From Wyeomyia smithii (taxonomy: Eukaryota; Arthropoda; Insecta; Diptera; Culicidae): 64,000 nucleotides of DNA. A model generated the notes under the pieces. It was not told the origin of the DNA and did not search any database. It worked only from the letters and a program-made list of their open reading frames with translations. Positions 21,301 to 32,520 of the stretch are shown here, piece after piece (the first letter of the stretch is position 1; each line of letters begins with the position of its first letter). Where the stretch lies: assembly GCF_029784165.1 (NCBI RefSeq), contig NC_073695.1, positions 12,003,786-12,067,785 of the forward strand, written 5' to 3'. Made by a program: the position numbers and the translations under genes.

Positions 21301-22769
21301 GTGATTATACACTTATTGGCAAACAGATGGATATTCTAACACGTTCACCAGCGGGTAATTGCAATACTACTGCTTCGCAGGCAAATGACGGATAATATTG
21401 TGATAATTCACTGCGAACGATTTCAATTGCGTTTTGAATCTTAAAATCCAGACTTCCAGTCACCATATTTTGAACATTCAGTATCACGAGCGTCTTACTA
21501 ATATTGATAGTGACAGCATCGCTCATTATACAAGTTTGACAAGTATGAAATGAACAGAAATGAGTTCACTGATACAGTCTATTGTTTCTACAGGGTGCGG
21601 CAGGAGAAAGGAGAAAATTTATGGTATGGTAATGTCAAAATTTTCGAATTCAGTTATAAGATTATTTCAAACAAATTTACTCGATGTATTCTCAATTTTT
21701 AAAAAATGACATCGTCAAGATACCGCCGGAAGCAAAGCATGACTTTCGAAAGTAGTCCTCCGGTACATACGCGTTATGACAGATTTCAAAATCTTCAAAC
21801 TAGGATGAGATGTTTTGTACACCTGTATTACAAATCCAAATCCATATCGAATTACCAAACGATTTACAGTTCGGATCTCTGAGGAGCCACAAAACTTTCG
21901 ACCACTTTATGTTAACTTTATGCTTTCCATTCAGGCCCAACATCATGAAACCAACCGTATGTTTGATTTGGAACTTTAATAACACTTACCCCGGAACATT
22001 CGCAAATTTCTTCGACGTATGATCCGGTTGTGCAACACAATATCGATGCTGAACAGCTTCTTGTCTGAGAACAGGATTATATTTTTTTCCTTCTTTAACA
22101 AGAGAAGCATTCTCTTCGAAAGAGTCACTCATGTCTCCTTCACCCGCTTCGCAATGAAGTGGCGTTTCACTCCTACTCTGGAAGATAATTGCTAGTCTTC
22201 TATAATGATTCTTAGCATTGATTTTTAATATGTAAATGTTGGCTCCTGATAGATCGTACCGAGCTGACTTGAATACGTTTAGCGTATGTGCGAAACGCTG
22301 CCTCCACTTGCCGAATTCCGCTACACAGGACCATCCTGTGGAAACTTTTTGATGCAACAAACTGTGGTCAAACGACATTTTACCACCTTGAAAACCTTCT
22401 TCGTCGTTTCTTAGGCGAGCTGCAAACTCATAATACCTTCTTTGGCGTACATTTTTTTTAAACTTGTGAAAAACATAATTCTAATTCTGATGTAGAACTT
22501 GAAAGTAAACGTAATCAAATATACTGTAAAAAAATTAGTCATAAGTTACACAAATCAACCAAATATTGAAATTCAAACATTTTCGTATTTTGTATTTTCG
22601 AGTAATGTGACGATACTTGAATCTTAATGGGACGCTGTATTAGTCTTGTGGAACCATACGAGATCTTCTTCCAAAATAACGAAAGGAAAAGTTTTTCGGT
22701 TCTTTTCGTAAATCTTGCCAGTAACCTATGAAGCCCTCGGGTCGAAAGCCACACTTTTTTTTTGTTTTT
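21301..22769. other. No gene recognised
   Basis: AT-rich. A minus-strand frame of 130 codons (21986-22378) opens with ATG but has no domain I can name and no splice support. No element ends seen. Confidence 0.35.
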
Positions 22770-23544
22770 GACGTAGAACTACGTTTTACTTTAGCATACC
22801 ACACAGGGATGCAAATGGAAAACTGGGACGAAATTTGTCGCTTTTCAAATGCTTATAGGTCGGTTGTTTTTCAACTGATTTCCTTCATTCTTGCAGCAAT
22901 CGATTGGAAAACTATACACGCATCTGCCCAAATGCGGAAAAATGTTGTTTGAATCTGCGAACTATTGCACTATTGCAAATTGTCAAGCCTTGTTGAAATG
23001 AAAATAACGTCCTCTGATTGGTCGTTTGCTGGCTTTCCCTAAAAAGGTCGACATACCTAGTTAGCCGTAGCGTAGCAGTTTGCGCCAGTATCAGCTAGTT
23101 TGCCGAATTTGCTTTCGGCTTGGAAAAATCATTTGCCGGTTGGTCACATATAGCAGCAGCGCGGTAGCAACGAACGTTTCGGATTGCCGGTTGAAGGCTT
23201 AGGCCTTCTTCCACACGATTAAGCTTGGTCTTATTTTGGCAAACAACAGCATGCTGTGCTATCCAGCTAGCATAACAATCTGAATTTACTATGTGTGAAA
23301 ACAGCTTTTACAGTGTGTTGTATGAGTTCCTTATTTCCCCACTGTGGGCAGCACAAAGGTTGCGTTCAGCAAATCCGATTTTGCACAGCAAACTACATTT
23401 ACCAAGGTAAATTAACATAACGGATTCGTGCCGGACAGTCGGATCTCAGTCAGAGTACGGTTCAAACACGGAGGCAGTGTGAATGCATTAAAATCCTGGA
23501 GAGAACCCGGCCCGGAGCAGCGTAAGGAGAGTTTTAGCGTGTGT

Positions 23545-23800
23545 TGATAGCTGTAGTATGTGTGATATTTGATTTGTGGGATGTGTGTGTATGATATGCT
23601 ATGATGCGTGTTTGTGTGTGTATGATATGTGTGTGTTTATGATATGTGTGTGTATGATATGGTACGATGTATGTGTGTATGATATGGTATGATGTGTGTG
23701 TTTATCTGTATGATATGGTATGGTATACTGTGTGTGTGTGTCTGTATAATATGGTATGATGTGTGTGTTTATGATATGGTATGATTTGAGCGTGTGCGCT
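23545..23800 (+). repeat. TG-rich minisatellite
   Basis: Eight to ten imperfect units built from TGTGTGTATGATATGGTATG, with variable TG runs and occasional deletions. It is confined to copy B of the GACGTAG family, so the expansion happened after that insertion. Confidence 0.85.
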
Positions 23801-23861
23801 GTGTATGGCTTTTAAGTCGGCACGTTCTGCTAACAATGCTGAATCCTATTATAACTCATTT

Positions 23862-23958
23862 CCCAAGTAAAAATATTGGTTTTATCAAAGTTTTATGGCG
23901 CTCGATACAACCAAAAAAGTGCTATAAAACTTTGATAAAACCAGTTGTGTTACTAGGG
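23862..23958. mobile_element. 97-bp MITE with CCCAAGTAA end, copy 2
   Basis: The left arm CCCAAGTAAAAATATTGG and the inverted right arm CCCTAGTAACACAACTGG are followed by a nearly perfect shared TTTTATCAAAGTTTTAT.GC. Almost the whole element folds as one stem. Same family as 13722-13817. Confidence 0.75.
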
Positions 23959-24006
23959 TAATAAAACACTCAATGCATTTGTTAATAGTGTACGTAGTTC
24001 TACGTC

Positions 24007-24640
24007 ATTTATGCGGTCGTGTCTTGGATACAACCTCCTACTATTTTTTTTAAATTGCTAACGCAGGCATTAAAACAATGGAGTGGAACGCTTCGAACAC
24101 TGTAACTTTGGAGTTTTCGAAATGATGTCATATTGAGGTCTAGAAATAAACTGTCTTATTCGAAACGACTAAATCTTTCAAATGAAGACCGATAATTTTC
24201 ATGCACAAATTCTGCTTCCTTAGCAGAATATAGCCAATCTGTATCAATTTCATTTCGGTACGTCAGGGGTTTCCAGATCTTTTACCCGGAGGCGCACTTT
24301 CGAAGCCAAAATATTTGACGGTGCACCTGCACTTTTTAATCGATCTGCTAATTGATGCAAAAATCCAGGTTGGTGTGCATGCTTTGATAACTGTAAAACA
24401 AGATCCCGCAGCGAGTGCTAACTAGGACACAAGTAACTCTAGTGAGGATCCGGTCCCAACACCGGAAGAAGTCTTGGTCCTATGCTAACTGAGGAAGGTT
24501 TTGATAATCGTTTCTTCTCCCTTATTGGGCGGCGTGTAACTGCGTCTGATTCGAAGCTGACGGCTGAGCTATGGCGTGCGGTGTCTTGCCAGTTATAGCA
24601 GAAAGCAAGCAGAAAGAATTGTCGACAGAAACGGAAGAGG
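24007..24640. other. No gene recognised
   Basis: Mixed AT-rich DNA. The region 24380-24640 is slightly GC-richer and may belong to the RTE relic that follows, but I could not translate it convincingly. Confidence 0.35.
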
Positions 24641-24649
24641 TATTGAGTA

Positions 24650-24772
24650 ATATTGACAAGCTGTGGACCGTCAGGCTTGGATGAGGTCAAGAAAGCTTGT
24701 GAAGAATTAAAAAGTCACAAAACAGCTGAAAAAAACTGCATCCCTGCCGAATTGTTCAAGGTTTTTCTATGA
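24650..24772 (+). pseudogene. Relic of an RTE-clade reverse transcriptase
   Basis: The frame from about 24650 reads GPSGLDEVKKACEEL, then KSHKTAEKNCIPAELFK, and stops at TGA 24770-24772. This matches the start of the reverse-transcriptase domain in RTE-type LINEs, where a Pro-Ser-Leu-Glu-Val helix is followed by LK..KA.G.DGIPAELFK. The conserved Gly-Lys-Asp triplet is altered here (Glu-Lys-Asn). No catalytic box survives downstream. It is a short, decayed fragment; the call rests on about 35 residues. Confidence 0.55.
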
Positions 24773-24779
24773 TTTTAAG

Positions 24780-25321
24780 ATGCATGTGCTCCGCTTAAGA
24801 TTTAAATTCAGAAAAGTGTTCCGCCAAAGGATGTGGAAGCTGAAGAAAAAAAATTTGCGGTTGGATTCAATTTTATCTAGAACACGAATCAATTGCAAAT
24901 TACCCGCGGAGTACGATTCCCTACGTGTTTCAATTGGTGAATAAACTTTACTTTAGAGTTAATTGAATAATAACTTGCGTAGATTAGAAATACAGCCAAA
25001 AAAAGGTGATGTCTGAAAAATCGAAAAAATCCAGGAAAGTTGACGACCGTGGTTCGATAAAAACACAATGATATACTAAATCGAAATAGAAAAATAAATT
25101 TGGACCTCAACAGAAAAGGGGAATTTTGTGGAAAATGTGCCATTATTTTTTGTTGTCTTTTTATATTTGGCTTAATTTCTTCACCGATGGGCTAAAGATG
25201 TCATTTTGTGTTATTGGTATTTTTTTAATCACAACTAATTTTCAAAATGAGCTTGTGTGAAAAGGTATTGACAATCAAAAATTTTTTAGCGCTTGAATTA
25301 CGTGTTTGACTGATGTGATGT
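24780..25321. other. No gene recognised
   Basis: AT-rich DNA into which the SINE inserted. A short minus-strand frame at 24889-25143 is Phe-rich and unsupported. Confidence 0.4.
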
Positions 25322-25705
25322 CTTAGGCGAAATTGTTTTTTTTTTTTTTTATTCTCGCTTATTTTCCGGCGGTCTAGTTCCACCACTGTTGTGGCCAATC
25401 ACCGACGCCCAGGGAGACGACTCCACACCCAGGTCCCTAACTCACGACCCGTTTGTTAACGGACCGGCGCCAACGGCTTTACTTCCTCATGCGATGGAAG
25501 GCGTGATCCCAGAGATTTTTCGCCTCAGAAAATCCCCCGGTGTCGGCTAGGATTGAATCTAGACCAGTTGGGTTGGTTGTGAGTGAATCACGCCACCTCA
25601 CAACCATCGACACCTATGTCGGCGGTGGGATTCGAACCCAGGCGTCGAGCGTGGTTGGCGGAGACGTTACCAACCACACTAGGCCCCCGCTTAGGCGAAA
25701 TTGTT
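25322..25705 (-). mobile_element. tRNA-derived SINE, Feilai-like, with 16-bp target duplications
   Basis: The element lies on the minus strand. Perfect duplications CTTAGGCGAAATTGTT flank it at 25322-25337 and 25690-25705. On the minus strand it opens with GGGGGCCTAGTGTGGTTGG (A-box-like), then TGGGTTCGAATCCCACC near 25627-25643 (perfect B box GGTTCGAATCC), a tRNA-unrelated body, and an oligo(A) tail (T run at 25336-25350). A second, weaker B-box-like segment, GATTCAATCC, lies near 25548-25560. This is the architecture of Feilai, the abundant tRNA-related SINE of Aedes aegypti; I call it Feilai-like because I cannot align it. It is transcribed by Pol III if active and is mobilised by LINE proteins. 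Confidence 0.85.
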
Positions 25706-26040
25706 GATAGTTGCTTTGCCCTTCCCAAAAAATATACACCGAATTTTTTTTTGAAGGAAGTAAACAGACAAAAAAATTTGAAATTGAATATCTCCAAATG
25801 CTCATTTTTCAATTTTACCATTTTAAGGTACATGTTACAAAATGGAAAGTGAAAGCTGAAAAAATTAATATTAATGTATTTAAAAAAGTTAATAATAATA
25901 TATTATGTATTAATAATTTATGACAGTAATGTTGTTCTTTCAAAAAAAAAAAAAATCATCATAAGACAAAAAAGACATGAGAAAATCACAAAAATATTAG
26001 TATAAAAAAAATATCCCTAAAAAATTTTTTTTCATTAGTG
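25706..26040. other. No gene recognised
   Basis: Very AT-rich, with A runs at 25941-25953. This is the continuation of the SINE target sequence. Confidence 0.5.
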
Positions 26041-26044
26041 TAAA

Positions 26045-26240
26045 CGCAGGGGACCTCCGTAGCCGAAGAGTCACAAAGTCTGTTTTGACAAGCGGGTGGT
26101 CATGGGTTTGTATCTTAGTAGAATCAAAAGAACTTAAACATGGGTTTATTCTCAGGTTCCCCACCACATACCCTCCCTTCAAGCTGAATTCTACAGTACT
26201 CCTGTTGACTCTCCTCTTCCTAACATAAATAAGCCCTTGT
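26045..26240 (+). mobile_element. Degenerate tRNA-derived SINE
   Basis: An A-box-like TAGCCGAAGAGTC (26060 on) and a B-box-like GGGTTTGTATCTTAGTAG (26104 on) sit about 44 bases apart, as in tRNA promoters. The B box has lost the central TTCGA, so it is probably inactive. The tail segment reads AAGCTGAATTCTACAGTACTCC, then ends with ATAAATAAGCCC near 26240. No target duplication found. Confidence 0.5.
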
Positions 26241-27645
26241 TATAACAAAACTGATCTGAGTAACGTATGAAAGTTCTATTCAAAAAATTTTAAATGGGAC
26301 GATATTGGTAGGATAGAAAGAGGCTCGGTATTGTAGAGCAGTAAGCTTGAAACAGAAGGGTAAAAACTCACACACAAGCACGGATATATATGATAACCGT
26401 ATCACTTACTTCAATAGTGATACTGCTAATAATATGGACTGCGGGGTACAGAAAGCACCTGGGCAATATCACAATAGATCAAACGTCTCTGATCGCAGTA
26501 ATGAGTCCACACAGAAAAAAAATTATAAAAGCACTCAAGTTCTTAGTGTCATTGTGAGTGGTAAAAGCTTAACTAGAAAAAAAAAAGCCAGAGATACCGA
26601 ATCAAATATCCCCAACCCATTGTGCTTTTTGATATGGTACTTAGAGGAGAACTCGTTGTTAGCCCGATCGCAAACCTGTATACGCTGAGCGAAAATATTT
26701 AATAAATTTGTAAATCTCCTGAGGAGGATGGCCGAAACGTCGGACATAAAAACATAGTAGCATTTGAATCCAAAACTTCTTCACGTAACATTCGTTTTTT
26801 GAACTTCTGCGAAAACTACACAACGTTAGCCAAACATTGTTCGAGCTTTGAGGAATAAGATATGAAATTTCACTAAAAAAAAAATAAGGTCTTTTTTACA
26901 CGTTTTTTTAACTCAAAAATGATACAAGATATCGACCTCATTTCAATCAGTTTTTCGTTTTTGGCCAAAAGTTATCATATTCAAACGAGGTTCAAACATT
27001 TAAAAATGTTTATTTTTGGTTATATTCGCAACTCAAAAAAGTCTTTTTTACCCGATCCCATAAAAATTTGGAACGCATCCTTCGGGTAAAAAATACCTTA
27101 CTGTATTTTTTTTGGAAGGATAAACATATTTTTTACAACTTTGCCTAGGACTCTATATAAATCAAACCAACCGTTTTAAATCTAAAAATAATTTTATCAT
27201 TGATAGGCACTTAACTAACAAATTTGATTTACATATCTGCACAAATTTCTTTGTGCTAACGGAAATCAAACTTCTGGAATATTTCCTCAGTAGAGTGCCT
27301 ATTAACATGGTCGACAAAAGCGAAAAAAATGCTGCCCTACAGCTTAAAACAGTTTTCCTTGAAAGGTTATAGCTTTTCAACCTGGTAAATTTTCTGCCTC
27401 TAACCAGTGTAGAAATGCGTCAACTTACTTCAAAGTGTCGCTCTTTAAAGATGGTCGTGGCTTGGGATACCCCTTTTCAGATAATCGGAGAGATTTTCCT
27501 CAAAAGAGCGTCCAATAATGATGCAGCGCTATAAATATCTTTCGGCCTTTTGAGGATATTGGAAATTAAATTTAAAATAAAAGAAAACGCAGTGTTGGCA
27601 ACACTGCAGAAAAAAAAGTGGAAGAGGTTGTTTATAAGAAACGAT
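26241..27645. other. No gene; scattered repeat words
   Basis: A plus-strand frame at 26347-26688 (113 codons) is Ser/Asn/Lys-rich without a domain. GGATGGCCGAAACGTCGG (26728 on) is a word seen in interspersed repeats. At 27090-27180 the pattern of a TATTTTTTTTGGAAGG box followed by ACAACTTTGCC and CAAACCAACCG resembles 38150-38190 and 39160-39240, so an old repeat family is present. Confidence 0.4.
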
Positions 27646-28097
27646 CGCAGGGTTAACGTAGAATTACGACAGCCTGTCTAATGTCAATAATTTTTCGCAA
27701 TATCTTTGGAAATACACTCGATAAGGGTTAATCATTTTAATGGTGTGAAGCGATATATTTTCCGTATATGTTTCGTATATTATTTTTGCTTTAATGGACA
27801 GGAATGGGATAACTGGAAAAATAGGTGTGACTAAATTATTTTCAGTTATACCGTTCTACAACGTTCGAAAAAAAAAACATCTCATTCATTCTGGCTCAGA
27901 GCGATCATTTGATAAGCTCCACCTTTATTTTTAGTTTTAAAGTTCTTCCTCAGTTTCGTAGCACGGATGTACAAAAATGATTTCTTGTGGACATTCTGTC
28001 GAGCCGGACCGATAGCACTCTCATGGAGGCAACAAAATTACATGTATTGTGTCGTGTTGCGCGGCTTGGAAGGAAAAACATGTTTCCTTCCCCGTGT

Positions 28098-28193
28098 CGC
28101 ATGGAAGCAGATTGTTGCGTGTTCGATACTGCCGACGGCAGACATTAGTATGAAGGTGGAAATTCTGCTGTGATGTCAAGCAATAACCGTCTT
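28098..28193 (+). repeat. Direct repeat inside copy C, unit 1
   Basis: GTCGCATGGAAGCAGATTG, then ATACTGCCGACGGCAGACAT and GTGGAAATTCTGCTGTGATG. It recurs at 28547-28645 with few changes. Confidence 0.8.
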
Positions 28194-28546
28194 CTTCAAG
28201 ACGTTACATCCTTGTTAATGAAGTAAAACGGACTCAGCACCGTGAGCAGAACTTGCTGAACTTTTCTGATTGAAATCGGATTTGCTTCGCGTATACCGCT
28301 TGTGATGCACAGTATCAATGAATCGCAGCAGCATCAAACTGCAATCAAAGTTGCAGTTTAGTAATAACCATTCATTATGCTCTTACAAATACATTTAGTA
28401 GCTTTGAGAAAGGCTGGTTGCTGCAGTTGCAAATTTCATTCAACTATCGCATAAATGCTTCATGATCTAGATAGCGCGCGATATCGTCTCTGACATAGAT
28501 TTTTCGCACGTTGTGGAATGGGATAACTGGAAAAATGGGTGTGATT

Positions 28547-28645
28547 AAAGTCGCATGGAAGCAGATCATGCGTGTTTGATACTGCCGACGGTAGACATGA
28601 GTATGAAGGTGGAAATTCTGCTGTGATGTCGAACTATAACCGTTT
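28547..28645 (+). repeat. Direct repeat inside copy C, unit 2
   Basis: Second copy of 28098-28193. The block just upstream, GGGATAACTGGAAAAATGGG (28521 on), also has a partner at 27807. A segment of about 700 bases has therefore been partly duplicated with rearrangement. Confidence 0.8.
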
Positions 28646-29420
28646 TGTTTCAAGATGCAATAGCGTGAGTGCTGCATTTCAGTTATCTGCTGCCATCCAG
28701 CACTAGAACAAGTATATATTACAACCGGCCACCAACACATTCTTGAGGCAATGTTGAATTTTTCTCGTCTTGCGAATGCTGAAATTAGCGGTTTTCCGTC
28801 TACACATGATGAAAAATCTTAACTACTTCAATTACATAATTGTGGAGCACCAACAGGTGCTATTATATTTGACAACAGTAACAAACTGGCAAGTTTGTTC
28901 AACTATCATCATTTCGGATGACCATTCGCCGATGATTCTAGTTCTCCCGTTTTTTTAGTAGAATTGCCTGCCATTTCCAATAATTCTGCAGCTACCGAAA
29001 ACTCCATAACAGTCGCCAAATAGTCAGGTGCTTAAGTATCAACGCGCCCAGCGCGATCAGGCCAGAAATTGAAACCCGTTCTTTCTTCTTCACGATCAGC
29101 AACCAACGTCCGTGTGGTATCGGCACAATCATGGAATGAATTATACATAAAACACAGAGCGCGCATTCTTAGTCAACTAGGTATATTCTGTCGACCTTGT
29201 TAGGGAAAGAAGCATTGTGCGAAGTCGACATTTGCGTTTCGACAAGGCTTGACCATTTTCAATAGTACAATCGTTCGAACAATCAGATTACAACTTTCTG
29301 CATTTGGACGGGTGTTTGGTTGATTTTACAATCGATTACTGCAAAAATGACGAAAATCGGTTGGAAACTGACTGAGCTTAAAACGGTTGAAAATGGACAA
29401 TTTTTGTGACGCTCTCGATG

Positions 29421-30104
29421 TTTTTGGTTTTTGAAATTGGTTCCCTGTAATGAAATTGGTCCCCAGTATATGTTGCCGCAAGACGTAATTCGATGTCAAA
29501 AAATTGACCGCGTAACTTGATTCTACACCTGAAACCTTTCAAGCTTATATGTCAAGATCATTTGTAGCTCTTCAGGATCACGATATAAAAAAGTTATTTC
29601 TTGAAATTCGCAAAAGAAGAAGGAGTCCCATTGGCCGAGGGATTCACCAATACATCGGTTTGTTGTGCATGCAGAGAAGAATCGGAAGCGACAGGTCGCT
29701 CGTCTGACAAGGATTTTCCAGCGAATTTCTTAGTATTTTAATATAATGTAGTCTTTGATTCAACATAAAATGTCTCGAAATATGCGACTGTGATATTTTC
29801 TAATAGTTTTGATTGATTTCTAGTCGCACAACTATGTCAATTTAATCAAAGAACATTACAACTGCATTGTACTGTGCGAGAAATAATCATACAAAATGAC
29901 ATCGCTGGAAATCTTCGCGTCGCTGGACTCAACATCGAATTGCAGAGTAGTGCTGCAGCGACAATACAACTTTACCTGTGGTTGATGTAATGGTAGATTT
30001 CACGTACAACTCTTGGAAAAGTTTAAAAAGCTATCATCTTTCATCCCTAGTCCAATTTAGGCTCTAGCTCATCAAGAAAAAATTGAAAATTTGTTGTTTT
30101 TTCC
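29421..30104. other. No gene recognised
   Basis: AT-rich DNA with no repeats or domains that I can see; the 3' part may include more of the LINE fragment that follows. Confidence 0.4.
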
Positions 30105-30578
30105 ATGAAAAATTATCTCCATCTACAACTTTGTTGGCAACGGTCACAACTCTACTTACTAGTGAATGAAAAGATAGAGCATCGCAAACTGCTTTTCACA
30201 ATGCAACGTGTGGAAAATGAAAATTGCATATACTGTGACGACAACACAGCTGAAACACTCCATCACAAATTCTGCACATGTGCACTAGTCGGTCCAGCTT
30301 GGACGGCTCTTCGGCGGAGGACTACAGAAATCATGGGAGGATGGAGACGGTTCGATTTCGATGATTTAGTAAGGCCTGCTTTACCAGGAATAAACGAAAG
30401 GCGGAGAATAGAAATCCTAAAAATTTTTATAAAATATATTTGTTTTGTTTATGCATGTAATGCCGCTAGAATAGACTTAGCCGAATTGAATTTTTACCTA
30501 GATTTAGACAATTGACAAATTTTGCATTAAAAACTCAGACTAATAAACAAAATTATAACAAAAAAAAAAAAAAAAAAA
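30105..30578 (+). pseudogene. 5'-truncated non-LTR retrotransposon: C-terminal tail of the reverse transcriptase protein
   Basis: The frame (stop at 30513-30515) encodes about 120 recognisable residues. NEKIEHRKLLFTMQRV leads into a Cys-His cluster of the zf-RVT type, CIYCDD followed by HHKFCTC, then a helical tail ending in ELNFYLDLDN. Such clusters close the ORF2 of several insect LINE clades and probably bind RNA or DNA. No catalytic domain is present, so this is a 5'-truncated copy. A 19-nt A run at 30560-30578 marks the 3' end, about 45 bases after the stop. The exact 5' junction and target duplication are not resolved; the clade is not assigned. Confidence 0.75.
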
Positions 30579-30827
30579 GGGTACATAGATAAAACAAATC
30601 GTTCTGGTTTTGAAAATATTTGTAGTCATCAATACCATTTTCAACCCCTTTTTAAATATTAGTCGTGATTCAAAAAATATCATAAATACCAATAGCACAA
30701 ACAATTTCAGCTCATAGTAACACCAAATTGCTTCAAATATCTTCCCCATATCATCAAACAACTTCTTCTTGTATTCTCGATGTATTTTGGGCCAGAACTT
30801 CTAAATCCAAAGCTTTGTACCAATTGC

Positions 30828-31678
30828 CGAAGTAACACACGTTGTTATAGAATAGTTGACGTTAACTATTCCATGACATCTCTATCACCAGAGAAGCGTT
30901 AAAAATTGAAGACTACTAGAACAAGTACCGATACTAGGTATATGAATGCTTCACATAACTGCATGAAAGCAAGCCAACTTGATAGAATGAAGTAGCAAAA
31001 TACATCTCGAGTATTGATACGATAATGCGCAAATCTGTTGCAATGACAACTGTTAATCAACGCATGCGTAAATGCGATGTCATGTGCAGTTGCAGTTTTA
31101 ATTGATTATAAATTGATGGTAACAAATAATATTCAACCTTTCAAACTTAGTAATTTCTTTTGCTTGAATAATAAAATTTTTTTCGCATAGTTTTAACGTT
31201 ACCTGGACATAAAATCTAACAAAACTTGAAAACGTTTTTAGATAGACGATAACAAAAATTAGAGTGATATTGGTTACACTGCAAGCGTTTTGTTTATCTT
31301 CTGATGGCGCATTTTGACCCGCTTCGAATAAATATAGAAATCATTGAAATAATTTAAATAATAATTTTATCAAGTGATTTTACGTTGACTGCTGAATACT
31401 ACGACCATTGTCCTGAGGAAAAGCACTTTACAGGTACGTAGTTTTGTTACGAGATGGTGTAATGTCCTACGAAAAAGCATAGTAAGAATAGTGTTATTAA
31501 AAACATCTTCGAAATCAGGAAAAACGAGCTTTTTTCGAAATGCGGTTGTTTTACTAATGAAAAACAACTTTGAACACAATATAACAACATAAGTTTTCAA
31601 TTGCGCTTGTAGTACACTTATATGACTACTTTCATTGTTACTTATTTTCTAACATGTTTTGTGTAGAGCTACAAGGGA
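30828..31678. mobile_element. CCCAAGTAACA-family element, smaller copy (~850 bp)
   Basis: Begins CGAAGTAACACACGTTGTTA and shares, in order, TGAAAGCAAGCCAACTTG, AAATACATCTCGAGTA, GATATTGGTTACACTGCAAG and TCTAACATGTTTTGTGT with 35588-37221. The right end is diverged (GTAGAGCTACAAGGG). No coding region is preserved in either copy. Confidence 0.7.
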
Positions 31679-32520
31679 TATTAATATACCATTTTGAAGG
31701 GTTTCAGATGTAGTTTCGATTTCTCGAAGACGTAATTTCCTCAACTAACTAAACTAGAATGTCTATCAGAAAAAAATGTAATTTGTATCAAAGACACGCT
31801 AAAATCTGCTATTGCTTGCTCAAAACAAGAAACTCTTCATTAAATAAACGCTGATAGTCTACTGTACGAGAAGAATAATACAACACTTCAAAGTAATACT
31901 GCATTACCTGGAGTAAGAGACAATTTGTACGTTTTGTGCCGTGCTGGGTACGAAATATTTGTCTGTGATCAGGATCCTTCATGTGTAAAGCAATTTTGCC
32001 TATTGTAATATATGACTAAAATGTTGTAAATTTAGAGATATTGAGAAACGCTCATGTTACTTTCGATGTTCTGCAGAGATTTCAGTGTAACAAAACGAAA
32101 TTTGAAATTAAGGGTCATAAATACCTTAGTCTCAATACAACATCGAAATTGCATAGAAATATAGAAATCATCGAAATTCACAAAGTAGGTAGTAAACTTT
32201 AAATTCGCTCCTCTAGAAATGATCAAAATACTACTTGGTTCACTGCTTAAATATCGACCAAATAATTTCAGGCAAAAACAACTGAGTCAGTTGAGGTTAC
32301 GTTAATTTAAAACCTAGTTTGGAGTAAAATGCCCGAAGAAAATACGAGTGTTTTCATTCTCGATTTGTAAAAATTTATTGAACACAACAAATATGCGTGT
32401 GTAATATTTATAGTTTTAAGGCATATACTCGGACTTCCGACAGCTGTCTTCTGAAATCACTTCGTATCACTTAGCATATAATTCGGTATAACATAACAAA
32501 CATAGCACAGCATAAACCAA
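31679..32520. other. No gene recognised
   Basis: AT-rich, no repeats or domains seen. Confidence 0.45.

Larger units (their letters stand above)
22770..24006 (+). mobile_element. GACGTAGAACTACG-family element, copy B (best preserved)
   Basis: The left end GACGTAGAACTACGT (22770-22784) is the exact inverse of the right end at 23992-24006. Internal family blocks are GCAGCAATCGATTGGAAAA (22894 on), CCTCTGATTGGTCGTTTG (23012 on, with an ATTGG CCAAT-box core) and TACCTAGTTAGC (23055 on). It carries a TG-rich minisatellite (23545-23800) and a nested 97-bp MITE (23862-23958). No transposase is visible. The sequence following the right end, TTATGCGGTCGTGTCTTGG, recurs at the other copies, so the true boundary may lie some 40 bases further out. 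Confidence 0.6.
27645..29420 (-). mobile_element. GACGTAG-family element, copy C (minus strand)
   Basis: Read on the minus strand from 29420, it shows ATTTTTGCAGTAATCGATTG (near 29345), GTCAAGCCTTGTCGAAACG (near 29245), AACAAGGTCGACAG (near 29200) and TACCTAGTTGAC (near 29180), in the order seen in copies A and B. Its far end near 27667 reads CGTAATTCTACGTTA, then GCGATCG and TCTTATAAACAAC, matching the right end of copy B. An internal direct repeat lengthens it (see 28098-28645). No protein is visible. Confidence 0.5.

Noticed and set aside
25600..25690. tRNA gene on the minus strand
   Set aside because: It is the head of a SINE with an oligo(A) tail and perfect target duplications.
28098..28645. 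CRISPR-like direct repeats
   Set aside because: Only two units of about 97 bases with unequal context; the host is an insect.
30105..30515. Host zinc-finger protein
   Set aside because: The Cys-His cluster is the zf-RVT-type tail of a LINE and is followed by a poly(A) run.
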